DNA of 64,000 bases from the NCBI GenBank assembly GCA_036937835.1, contig CM072863.1, positions 1,816,501-1,880,500 on the forward strand, in the 5' to 3' direction. This stretch comes from Pampus argenteus (lineage: Eukaryota; Chordata; Actinopteri; Scombriformes; Stromateidae). The notes below the pieces were generated by a model. That model worked only from the letters and a program-made list of their open reading frames with translations, made no database searches and was not told the origin of the DNA. The position numbers and the translations under genes were made by a program. This document shows, one piece after another, positions 50,598 to 62,268 of this stretch. Each line of letters starts with the position of its first letter. The stretch's first letter is position 1.

Positions 50598-53500
50598 CTA
50601 GCTCATATCCATGCTCTCTGCAGGTCCGAAGCACCCTCCCTCCCCTCCCTGCACGCTCTGGTAGATGGACGCCATGTCTGCGTTTGTTCTGATCTGGTTG
50701 GCAAAGTCGGCCATGCTGGGGCTCCTCTCCACCTCGGGCACTGCCAGCAGGGCAGCAACAGCGCGCATAGCCGAGCGCCGCAGCTCCTCCTGCTTCTCAA
50801 ACTCCTGCTTCACAGAACCGGCCTTCACCTGCAGGCGGTGAGGTTCATTTCAGTGCAGTGGGAACCATCATCAAAAGCTCATTATGACTGTACTCCTTGA
50901 CACAATGTGTGATATATATTTTACAATCATGTCCACTGAATATGACACTACAGCCAAGAGACAGTTAGCTTAGCTTAGCACAAATAGTGAAAACAGGGAA
51001 ACAGTTAATCTGGCTCTGTACAAGTTTACAAACCTCTCTGAAGCTCAATAATTACAATCAACAATCAATGTCAAATCGATATTAAAACTATAGTCATCTT
51101 TACACTTCTGTTTATGTACAGATTGAACAAACAATATGTAACATTTTAATTAGTGAGCTGGTGGGTGGATTTTGTTACCTGTAGACAGAATCAGCCTGGA
51201 AGTTACTGACCTCTAAGACACCTAAAAGTGTCCCTGTGTGTGTTTCTGGTACCTTGGTAGTGCAGGTAGCTTTGAGTGGCTCCACTAGTCTGTCCAGTCT
51301 TTGCAGAACAGCAGCAGGACACAAAGAAGCCAGTCTGGCGAGCATCAGGAAGGTCAGCATCTACACAAACAGAAACACACAAGAAACACATGGGAGCAAG
51401 AGTATGAATGAGACACGGTTGTTTATCATCGGCATGAACCCTTTCTACACCTGAATGGATGAAGACTCCACAAAAAATGTTAAATATGAATTCATTTTGG
51501 TCTCAGATTTCTTTCTTAAAGGAGAACACAGGACAAGTGATTTACAGAGCAGATATTTATGCTGTAGCAGACAAAAAATGCAACAGAATTTTATTTGGAC
51601 TTTTACATTTAGTATCAAAAACGGAGTATACAAGATGTGGTCTGGCTTGGGGCTTTTTCCATTTTTCATGTTTTATTATGTTTTTCACCCACCCTAATAT
51701 CATAATGGTCTTTGAGTCCCTCCTCTACATGATCTAGAAACTGCAGGACGTCCAGCCCCTCCAGGCAGCTGTCCAGCAGAGTGTACATACACTCAAATGC
51801 TGCTTTACGCACATCCAAACCATCATCCACAGTGTGTTTGAATGGACCCATCTCCACCTGCAATACACACAAAAATGTGAACACCTGTTCCAAGCTTTGA
51901 AAAGCATAAATATAAACATTTTCAGCTTCTCAACCAATCGACTCACCTCTCTGATGAGGTCCTTCCTGATCTGGGTCTCCTTGTAGAGGTGAGGCAGCAC
52001 TGTTGCTAGACGACCACGGATCAGGGATGGTTTGTTATGAGCTGCCGAGTTGAACATCACCAAGGCGACACGCCGAACATTGATATCCTTGTCTTGCAGG
52101 GTCTTCAAGAAGTCACCTGTCAAACAGAGTTAACATCAGAACGGTTTAAAGGGATATGTGTGAGGAGATTCTTTGAGTGAAGAAAGATAAACTGATTCTG
52201 TCAGATTTAAGGTGTTCAGGATTTGGACTTGGGTTTAGATTTACGGTAAAAGGACCATAGACCATTTATTAGATCATATATATTTATAGGCTTGTTTAAA
52301 TACACTGTATTACGAACTTGAACTGTTCTACAGACGGAAACTCTTTCAATGTCCATATGTGCACATGACTACTGCTTTAGGACAGACATAAAAAATGTGA
52401 ATCTATCCTTTAAAACTAGGATCAGCTTTGTGTCTGTGTGTCTTTGTGCTTGTGTGTCTTGCCTATGCAGTCTTTCAGCAGTGCGTCTACAGGAGCAGGT
52501 TGGTCAACAATAGTGAACTTGATAGCTGTCACTACTGTGCTGCGAGCCAGAGGAGAACCTGTGAAGGTGCAGAAAAAAATACTACATTCATGAGTTGGTT
52601 GATCTATATAACAAAACACATATTCTCACTTAATGAATGAAATGACGTTTGTGGTGCTAACAGACAATAAAAACAATAATATAAACAAGACTAAGAGTCC
52701 ACATCTATGCTCGCTGCTATGTTAGACTATACTTGAACTAAATGCTAACTACGCTCTCTGCTAACATTTGCTAATAAGTAGGCCAAAGCTGAGGCTGAAT
52801 ATCATTAGTTTTGCAGGTTGAGTCAGGAGCAATCCATCCGACATCTGTTGAGATATTTTTTTAAAGAACAAATAAGTAAACCTTCATGGTGGAGCTAACG
52901 GACAAGTCAGAGAATCACCAAAGTCATCAGGATTCATCCACTGAGAAATATGAATGCCAATCCATAAAATAGATGTTGAGATAAATCAACGCATTAATGA
53001 AAAACTTTGACCTGCTGGTGGCGCTAGAAGAAAGAGGAAATTATGAAAAGTCACATGACTGATCATTAAAATCACTAGGATTCATCCTCTTGGGAAAATG
53101 AATGTCATATCGATCCATCTTAAAGTTGTCAAGATATTCCTGTCTGGACCAAAGCGGTGGACCAACCGACCATCATCGTCATCCCTACAAATTCAACAAT
53201 GTATTTTTCTTTAATGGAACTACTTTCTACTACTTTCCTTTGAAAGCTGCTAATATCACATTCATACCAAAATGTCACAACAATTTGACCAGTATTTCTG
53301 GACCAAAGCGTTGGATTGATGGTCAGACATTGGTAGGACACATTACACATCATACCAGTTTTAAGTTGCTGTTTGAGTCTGGGTAATAGTTGCGCCGGGT
53401 TGACTAAGGTCAGTTTTCCCAAACATTCAGCCACCAGGTTCCTCGTCCCTTCCTCCTGACACTCGCAGTTCTGAAACAGCAAAGCCCAGATAGACTCCAC

Positions 53501-56288
53501 ATGGGTGGAGAGACTCGAGGCTGGACAGGCACTGCACAGAAAGAGACAGAGAAGAAGAGAAACAGAGAGGCAGAAATGATGAAGTTTTCATACTCTAATA
53601 AATTCTAGTGATTTCTTCACTTTGCACTAAATAAATAAATAAGTGAAATAAAAGCAAACACACACCTGATGACTTCTTTGAGGGAGTGTAAAAGCAGGTA
53701 TTGTCTTCTTGGCTGGGAGGAGATCTCTCTCAGCAGGAAGGGCAGGAAGTCGTCGAGGCTGCCGACTGCCATGCTGCCTAAAGCGCAGGACGCCGCCGTC
53801 TTTACCTGAAACCACAAACGTCTTGTGTGAAGTCTTGTTCCTCCTTATTTCACCTCCATTCATACCTGATCTTTGATTTCCTACTGATTTATTCATAGCT
53901 CATTTGGTTACAAGCTCCCTCTTCACTCATCACATCATCCACATAACAGATACAGAAAAACAAATAATCTTTTCGTCCTTTTCTGTTCATTTTTTTTTAC
54001 AGGATTGTCCTCTAATGTTTCTCTCATCTCTCAATCAACTCACTTCCTTACTGTCTCTATTACGAGATGATTTTTAAAACTTATAAATATAAACATATTG
54101 TGGTGACCTTTGGGATTTGAATGTCTGACCTCTTCACTGGTGGAAGAGAACGCCTCCAGGATGACTCCCTGCACCTCCTTATTCCCTCCCAGACTGCCGC
54201 TCCTCCCCACCTCCCCCAGACACAGCAATGCCAGGACACGAGCGGACTCTGGAGAACCACGATTCTTCACCTGAGAAGAACAGAGATGGAAGATACAGAA
54301 TACAGAAGACCAAAGCACATGAAGGTGTATACGAGCAAACCTTTACACACACACCTCCTGTATGAGGCCGGACACGGTGCCTGGAGTCTCTCTGGGGCAG
54401 GCAGAGGACAGAGCAGCCACACAGCGAGCTACAGACTGGAAGGACTGTCTGTGGATGACAGCGCTGTCTGCAGAGGACGGGGAGCTGTGGAACGGCTCTG
54501 TAAGAGACTTCAGCAACTGACTGCAGGAGAGGAGAGGAGAGGAGGGGATGGGAGAGGATGGGAGAGGAGAGGAGGAGAGGAGAGGAGAGGAGGAGGAGAG
54601 GAGGAGGAGAGGGGAGGGGAGGGGAGGAGAGGAGAGGAGAGGAACATTACACAGCTCAGATCAAACATTATCAGAATCAGCGTTATAAATCCATGTGGGT
54701 CAACAACATAAACATGATAAACAAACCTTTAACAATCATCCCACACACACTCTTACCTGTAGCTCAGGTTGCTGGTTTTGGATGACACCAGCGCCTGTAG
54801 GAAAGCCACAATGGCTGCGAGCGCACCACCCTGCAGCAGTGGAGAATGGACGAGTCTAAAGACTCCCGGCAGCACGGAGGAGCTGATCTTAGCCAGAGAG
54901 GAGGGGCAGGCTTTGGCCACACAGGTCAGCAAGGTGACAGACACCTGAGAAAACATCATGTACTGTATGTATAGTAGAACATATAAAGACAAGCTCATAA
55001 ATAGACATCCATTATGTAGCCTTGGTTGCTAGGTTGGTTGCTATGGTTGTTGCTGAGATTGTTGCTAAGGTGTTGTTTACGTTGTCCACTCGCAAATTTC
55101 AGATCAGATTTCGGCTCAAACGTGTACGGATTTATTTGTTGATATTTTGAGTAAAGAAGGCAAAAAAGTGAAATCCTGCTACTATAGTTTGTTTACGTAG
55201 CCTCCAGGGCTGGAGGAAGCTATCTTAAAACTGACCAATCATAACAGAGCGGGCTGATCAGGAGGCGGGTCTTAAAGAGACAGGAGCTAAAACGGCCTGT
55301 TTGAGACAGAAGCTGAACCGAGGGGCTGCAGAAAGGACCAGGATAAGATCAAGATGCTCAGTTTCTTCTTATGAGTAACTTTACTTATTTGAACAAAGTC
55401 TTTCACTTTCCACCCCACCTGCGATACATGCATGTCGCTCTCATCCACCAGAGCAGGAAGTTCGCTCAGCACAGGCTCCAGTGCTGCCGGTTTGATGCTG
55501 GCAGCGTGATGCGTGACCAGTGCGGTCAGACACGCCATCGTGCCGAGTTTCAGAGCCCGCTGGTTCTTCCTCAAGAAAGACCCCAACACAGACAAAGTTT
55601 CTGGCAGGATGGACGACAAGTCGATCTGGATGAGAGAGAAGGAAGGAAGGAGAGAGGAGAGGGGATGGGGTTTTATTGTTTTTTAGTCAATTCTTTATTT
55701 GGTTTCATGTCTTATTTTATAGTAAATGAATAAATGTCTTTTGCAAACAGAGTAAAAACATTCATACTGAACCTTTAACTGAGAGGCAGAGACGAGGGTG
55801 ATGGTCCTCACTGCTGTCAGTCTTGTAATCTCATTCTTCAGCCTCTCCAGAAAGATCGCCAACACACCCTTCAGCTCCGCCCCCAGGTAGTCGCCAAGGT
55901 GACACAGCATGTGACCCATACAGGAAATAGCCCTCTCCTTCACTTCCTGGTCGATGTCTGTTGCTTTCAGCCTCTTGAGAGTTGCAGAAAACACCTCAAA
56001 GAAACAAAAGGTTTTGATTTTGTTAACACTAAATGTATCGATAACGAAGATAAGAAGATAAACGAGACAGAAGAAAACACAGTGGTACCTCTCTAACGAA
56101 CGGTTTGGGGTCGAATCCTCCCGTCTGTTCCAGCGGCCTCATCACTCTGACCAGCTGCTGGGTGACTAGCAGAGCCTCCGAGGTGATCTTATAGAAAGTG
56201 TCTTCTACACACGCCACCACCGGAGGCAGCAGCAACTACAGGGACCACAGCAGAAAAAAATGAATGCTTCTCTGATGATGACTGGGTG

Positions 56289-56320
<32 letters not shown>

Positions 56321-56554
56321 CACAGATCCAGAGGCAAAGCATTAACAGAGGTTTAAATAACCTGCATATGGGGCTGAAAGACTTGAGGAGGGTGAGAAAG
56401 GAGGAGTACGTTGAAGAAGGAGAGCGCATCGATCCTCATGGTGGAGGAGGTGGACTTGTCTGTCAGGGAGAAGACGATGCCTGGAGGAAGGAGGGAGGAA
56501 GAGGAGGAGAGGAAGGGTTTTAGTGCAAATGAGCAAGGAATGAGCGGTGTGTGT

Positions 56555-56586
<32 letters not shown>

Positions 56587-57667
56587 TTACCAGGTATTAG
56601 AGCAGGTATGTGCTGTTCCAGGGCTCCAGGTACAGTGTGAGCCAGCTCAGTGAGGAGACAGAAGCAGCCCTGTCGAGATTTAAAGCTCTTCTCCTTCAGT
56701 TGTCTGTGGAGAGCCTTCACTATCACCGGCACCTGCACACACACACACACACACACTCATACATTAAACTAAATACCTGAATAACTGAATATTAATTCAT
56801 AACAGATAATGAGGAATCTGTACTCCACCTGTTTCTTCAGCAGGGCGACTGCCGGCTCTTCCTCTCTGCTCGCTCCTGTTTCTGAACAGGTGAGGCCGTG
56901 GTGACTCGGTCCCGCTCGTGTTTGTCTCAGCAGTGTTGAAAAAGCTGCAAAGACGTCTGCCCGCACGTTCTCCTCACGCTCCTTGAACCTGGCGAGCAGG
57001 GCGGGGCAGATGGAGGAGTAGAAGGAGAGGAGGAGGTCCCGCCGCGTGTTGATCAACGCTTCGAGACACTTGATGGAGGAGCGTCTCACCTTCCAGCTCA
57101 TATCATCATCATCGCTGTACTCATCATCAGATTCTGGATGGAGTCATGAGACGAGACGAGAAGATAATTACTTCCTGCCTCAAACCGACAACTACAACCT
57201 CTCTCACTTATTAATGAAGTTTTTACTACAACAATGAAGTCTCAGCATATATAAAAAGGTACTCTGTGGAATTATTATAGTAAACAAACACATAGAAATA
57301 GATCCTCACAGAACTGGCTGTGGACTCTTGTTCAACAGTAAATCGTTTGACTTGGTTTCAGTTTTTTAAACAACATCAGACCTAAAACATCGATATCAAC
57401 CTGCTGGACTGTCTCTACTTTTGAGATGGATGGATGATTGACATCTGTCACACACACACAAACCTTCATCTAGCCCGTCCTCTATGTCCATGCTGTCTTC
57501 CTCATCATCCTCAGCGTCATCATAGTTGTAGTTCGGGTCAAAGGTCATAAATTTGAGACAAAGCTGAGTCACCGTAGCAACATGGGGTGACATTTCCTTT
57601 GGACACCTGTCAATCAACGGATACAAGATGAGTAAAAGAGAAGAGACGTGTGTGTGTGTGTGTGTGT

Positions 57668-57713
<46 letters not shown>

Positions 57714-60425
57714 GTGTGTGTGTGTGTACCTGCGTATAAAGGCTTCAAAGGCCTGGAAACAATACTCTCTGAGCTCGTCATCCTCCACACTGGTGAACTT
57801 GACCACCATGGGGATCAGCTTCTCTAAATGTTCACCTACAGAACAAACACACACATTAAAAACAGTTTTTATGTAAATCTGCAGCATTCTGTTGAAGTTA
57901 ATATTTAAAAAAACGCATCAGAAATGCAGCAACAGCTCTCACCGACTCGATGGCCGCCCTGGCGGCTGATGGTTGCTAAGCACTGGATGTACGTCCTCGT
58001 CATTGAAGTGGGCGGAGCTTTCGCCAGCTCCGTCAGCAGGTGTTCAGTCAGCTGAGAGAAGAGGGCGGGGCTACAGCAGGGCACCAGGTGACCAAGAGCC
58101 AAGATGGAGCGCTTCCTGACCGCCATCCTGGAGCTGGTTAACTAATGGAGCAAATGGGTGAGGAATGAATGAATGCATGAATGAATGAATGAATGAACAG
58201 ACAGATGAGAGATGATAAAATACAAATAACAATTATTTATATATGATTATTGATTCATCTGTTTAATCTGTCTCTATTTCTCGGTTAATCAATTAGTTGT
58301 TTGGTGCATAAAATGTCAGAAAATGGTGAAAAATATTGATTGATGTTTGATTCCCAAAATATGTCCTCAAATGTTTACATAGTTTAATAACAAAGAAACT
58401 AGATAATATAACAAATATTCACATTTAAGAAGCTGGAATCAGAGAATTTCTTTCCTTAAAAAATGACTCAAAATGATAAATTAATTTTTAAAATAGTTGA
58501 CTAGTACTTTTTTAATATTGTTGTTGATTTAATATAAATCAATTAATCGACTGATCGTTGCAGCTCTAAACCTACAAGCACAATATGCCAAAACATATAA
58601 AACATAAAGAGACTTTATACTTGATGGAGGTTAATAAGGTTTGTCACTCTAGTTTTACTGAACTCAAACCTTCGTACCTGAGGCAGCAGGATGGACAGCA
58701 GAGAGCTGTGGAAACTGACCAATGCACCACTGAGCCTGCAGGAGAACAGACATCATCACAAACACCTGAGGTCCTGTCGTTGTGTGACCATATTTTCAAT
58801 AGTTTGAGATATTTCAGGCTCTGGACCAAAGTGGAAAACCAGCCAACACTATCACCTACACACGTCCACCAGTATGTCTAAAAAAAAACCTACAAAAGTA
58901 AAAGGTAAAAACGCTCTCACCTTCCCAACATGTCGGACAGGATGTCCAGCGCCTCCAGCTGAACTGATACGTCCTCCTGTTTCCCCATCGCACCAATCAG
59001 CTGGTAGGTGATCTTCTTACACACACTGGCAGTCAGAGTCAAACCTGGAAACCCACATAGACATGATTTTCAAAAAATGTGTCAAAAATGATGGAAGAGA
59101 TGCGTAAACAGCCAGTATAAGATAAATAAGTAAGAAATAAGAATAATAAGAAATAAGAATAATAAGAATAAGATTATAAACATAGTCCTTGACATGCGCG
59201 GGATACGTCACCAAGTGGAAAAAAAAAGGAATAAGGAGAGCAGAGACGCAGGCCTCACCTGATGAAGACAGCGGCAGCTCAGCGATCACTGTCTTCAGCC
59301 CCATGCTGGAAATGTCTCTCAGCTGCTCCTTGTCTGACATCATGTTTGAACACAGCGTGTCCACCATCGTCTCCACCTGAGGTTCCTTCACTTTGCTCAC
59401 CAGAGGGGCCAGACTGAAAATCAAACATACCCACATCTTCTACATCAGTTAATCCTTGTCGGGACATCGGAAGATATAAACAGAAACTTCCAATAAACTC
59501 ACAAACAGTTTAATAAGTAAATAAAAATGTTTTATTTTATATCTTTAACTTGAGTCCAGAATGGTACTTTTATCAGTGTGATAAATATGTTGGTGTTTAC
59601 CATTTCACAGCCAGGTTCTGCACCTCTCCGTTCTTGTCCTCCAGCAGTTTGAGCAGCATGGTCACCACCTTCCTCTCGCTGTCCTCGTCCAGCTTGATGC
59701 TGTCCTTCTGGAGCTCCAGCATCAGGTCATTAGTGGCCATGAACCTGGACACAAACACAGCGAAGGAGACACAGAAAGGGACACAAAGGACAAAGAAGCA
59801 AAGACATAAAAATTATCTTTACGTTTTTTTTTCCCTTTTGTCATTATGGGGTGTTGATAGTAGACTGATGAGGGAAACAGTGAATTTAAATGAGTGTAGA
59901 ATAAGGCTGCAACATTAAAAAAAGTGAAAAAAGTGAAAAGGTTTGAATAGTTTCTGAATGTACTTTTAGTTAAGTCTGATTTTTAATGCAGGACTTTTAC
60001 TTGTAATTAAGTATTTTTACATTTCTGTATCAGTTAAAAGATCTAAATACATCTTCCACCACTGGCCAATTCTTTGTTTTGCATGAAAACAACATATTTA
60101 ATATTGAATAATGTTGTTGTTGTTGTTGTTGACATACAGACGCTCTTATCTCAACACACACAGCAACACATAAACATATACTTCATTATACGTGTCTAAC
60201 TTAAAGAAAATGATCTTAAATAAAGTTAAATATATATTTTTTTTTAAATGGAGGATTTGTGCAATGACACGCACATAATAAGTCCGGATCAAAAAGTGTC
60301 ATCTCACTGTCAGGCGCAACTGTTTCTGTGTCTCCCCCATTGACTGGTTATAAATACCTGAAGTCTTTGTCAGTGGAAGTCATTTTCTCCAGCAGGTTGG
60401 AGATGTGGTAAGACACACTCGACAT
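50598..60425 (-). CDS. cand2: Cullin-associated NEDD8-dissociated protein 2, complete
   Basis: Binds un-neddylated cullin-RBX1 and swaps substrate receptors; built of HEAT repeats. Exons: 60425-60358, 59744-59601, 59413-59259, 59044-58921, 58735-58678, 58141-57943, 57835-57730, 57606-57464, 57133-56829, 56732-56591, 56480-56362, 56235-56089, 55994-55773, 55625-55419, 54944-54757, 54520-54355, 54270-54130, 53805-53666, 53531-53356, 52558-52463, 52116-51947, 51857-51693, 51360-51253, 50828-50598: 3720 bp, 1239 aa, close to the usual 1230-1236. Landmarks are YHISNLLEKMTSTDKDFR, DPNYNYDD with an acidic run to DEYSDDDDMSWKVRR, FKEREENV, ITSEALLVTQQLV, DQEVKERAISCMGH and EMGPFKHTVDDGLDVRKAAF. KAGSVKQEFEKQ and the ending ESMDMS favour CAND2 over CAND1. 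Intron 20 starts with GC. The exon 21 end could be off by one base. Confidence 0.95.
52650..53200 (+). repeat. Interspersed repeat family R3 in cand2 intron 19
   Basis: Two partial copies in tandem, both with the words for gctaacatttgct, gacctgctggtggcgctaga, aatcaccaaagtcat and gtctggaccaaagcggtgga. They lie on the strand opposite to cand2 and account for most of the 797-bp intron. Confidence 0.75.
54528..54643. repeat. GGAGA minisatellite at the cand2 exon 16 acceptor
   Basis: About 110 bp of ggagaggagagg; on the cand2 strand it is an uninterrupted C/T tract that runs into the exon 16 acceptor (ctcctgcag). Confidence 0.95.
55198..55357 (-). repeat. Interspersed repeat family R1, inverted copy 3
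   Basis: Reverse complement matches 6615-6735 through ctgtctctttaagacccgcc and tgattggtca; the longest of the three copies. Inside cand2 intron 14. Confidence 0.8.
56288..56321. repeat. GAT trinucleotide repeat in cand2 intron 11
   Basis: Eleven gat units between exons 11 and 12; noncoding on the cand2 strand. Confidence 0.95.
56549..56586. repeat. GT microsatellite directly after the cand2 exon 10 donor
   Basis: On the cand2 strand this is (CA)n starting within five bases of the donor gtaaac. Confidence 0.95.
56735..56756. repeat. CA microsatellite at the cand2 exon 10 acceptor
   Basis: On the cand2 strand it is (GT)n running straight into gcag, replacing the usual polypyrimidine tract of the acceptor. 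Confidence 0.95.
57646..57728. repeat. GT/GC microsatellite filling cand2 intron 7
   Basis: On the cand2 strand, (CA)n with CG interruptions beginning at the exon 7 donor (gtacacacac) and taking up about two thirds of the 123-bp intron. Confidence 0.95.
58158..58199. repeat. GAAT tetranucleotide repeat
   Basis: About ten gaat units with one gcat change, in cand2 intron 5. Confidence 0.9.
58240..58572. repeat. Interspersed repeat family R2, fullest copy
   Basis: Runs from attattgattcatctg through cataaaatgtcagaaaatgg to aatcgactgatcgttgcagc. Fills most of cand2 intron 5. Degenerate copies occur elsewhere in the window. Confidence 0.7.
59950..60065. repeat. Interspersed repeat with acttttacttgtaat words
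   Basis: Partial copy of a dispersed element also seen at 49895-50035 (gcaggacttttactt shared) and, in another portion, at 61855-61995. In cand2 intron 1. Confidence 0.6.
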
Positions 60426-62268
60426 CTTGGTTTTTTCTTTGGCAGCTGTGAGAGTAAATAAAAAACGTTAGTGAAATGTGAAGATTGGAGCAACAGATTT
60501 AACCCAACAACATGGCGAGGCTGGAGGGGACAGACGGAGGCAGAGCGACCCGGGGGGAACCTGACACTCGGTGGTTCAGATAAAAATAGATGTGAGGTGA
60601 GAGTTTTTCTGCTTTATAATACCACCATGTGGACGTATGAAGTCCTGCTGTCTTTATTATATGAATAAAGTCTGGACATTACAATAATAATTTATAATAC
60701 AGAACAAATCACAGACTGAGCTACTACAATATCACAAACCACTAGAAATAACGGGATAAATAAATAAATAAAAGGGTCAGAGGTCTAATCAGAAATCAAT
60801 ATGTGTGTTTTTATAAATATCTGAGGCTTGTTTGGTTTTTATACATTTCTTAAAATGTATTAACTCATTCATGAAACTAAGAACAGTAAATCTACATCTG
60901 TGGATAAATTAATTAGTAATATAATCAGCCTGTTTTACCTCATTTCTACAGACTGGTATGAATGTGTGGCACCAAACTAAAGATGCTGTGATAATAATAA
61001 TAAATAATAATAATTATTCTCTCAATTAAATTTACTTAATTAATTTTCTTAAATAACAGTAAATAATCTTTTTTTTTTTTTTTTAATGTGAAGATTGTGA
61101 ATATGTTTTGATTTTGGTGTTTGCATCTACACTTAAGATGAATAAAAATATTTAGTTTATTACTACCTGATGTTTTTAAGGATGAAACCAGTTTTCTCCC
61201 TGATCAAAATCGTCTGATTACTGTAGACAATGTTATTTTTTGAAATAGAGAAGATTTCTTCCACTGGACAGGTCAGCATGTTTTTATCAAACACACTTCT
61301 CAATTTGGCATATAGGTGTCACCTGACACCGCTATAGCAACACCGTCTGCTTCTGTGGACCTCGATGAAGAAGAAGAACGGACGTACTCACTGTGACGTA
61401 ACCTATTTGTTCATAAAGTCCCATTTTGAAGCCTCGACTTTGGCATTTTGACCACAGCCATCTTGGCTTTTTGGAGCCAGAAGTGACCATATTTGGATGA
61501 GAGAGGTGGAGCTTAGTTAGCACGATGCATTTACAGACAATGGTTAATTCCATAAAAATGAAATGCACTTACTGAAAAAACTGAACAACTGAAATATTGG
61601 ATCATTTGAACATTTATTGAAATGAAACCATGTGAGAAGTTTAGAGGTAAAAATCACTATTTGGTGGAGCTGTTAACAACTCATAGACATCTGAAATGTG
61701 ACCCGACTACACACTGCTTTTAGTAAGACGTCAACAGACTAAAATGTTGAAACCACTGGTTTCATCTTTAACAATGTGTTGGATTTTAAAAGCTTCTTAT
61801 ATTATCCATTGAGTCAAATCTGCATCTGAACAGTAACTAAAGCTGTCAGATAAACGTAGTGGAGTAGAAAGTACTAGATTTACCTCTGACATGTAGAAAG
61901 TACCAGATTTACCTCTGAGATGAAGTACAGTGAAGTAATGTAAACTACAAGTACTTCAAAATTATACAGTACTTGAGTAAATGTACTATATTCGACTGAG
62001 TCCTTTAACTATTCTTACGTTACTAGATTTTTATTTTTAATTTTATGTTACCGTGTAACTATAGCAACCATAGATTCGTACCGGTAACGTGTGGTGGAAC
62101 CTTTGTTTCGTACTTGTGGTTTCCGCCGGTGGAAGTTGTCGCTGGACCCGCTGGGGAGGAAGCGGCTTCTGTACTTGTTGCCACGTCGGTTCAGTCGTTG
62201 AACTCTGTCAGTTCATTAGATACATAAAACATATTAATCTGTGTTAACTTTGTGGATCAGCAGCAGTC
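60426..62268. other. Head-to-head spacer between cand2 and sec13
   Basis: 1.84 kb between the two start codons. The cand2 side is AT-rich with a T run at 61070-61084. The middle holds a dispersed repeat remnant at 61375-61520 (gccatcttggctttttggag) and another at 61855-61995 (agtacttgagtaaatgtact). The last 230 bp before 62269 is richer in CpG, as expected of the sec13 promoter and 5' UTR. A small open frame at 62045-62227 lies there and is not supported as a gene. Confidence 0.6.
61375..61520. repeat. Interspersed repeat remnant in the cand2-sec13 spacer
   Basis: The words ccattttgaagcctcgactt, gccatcttggctttttggag and ccagaagtgaccatatttgg are familiar from a common teleost dispersed repeat. 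Noncoding. Confidence 0.55.

Noticed and set aside
54121..54711. 196-codon plus-strand frame
   Set aside because: Antisense to cand2 exons 16-17 and then through the GGAGA repeat.
55015..55065. Cluster of gttgcta words as RFX/X-box sites
   Set aside because: Only half-sites without the paired arm, inside cand2 intron 14 close to a dispersed repeat; too weak to support.
62045..62227. 60-codon frame before sec13
   Set aside because: Lies in the promoter/5' UTR of sec13; no motif and no link to the coding exons.
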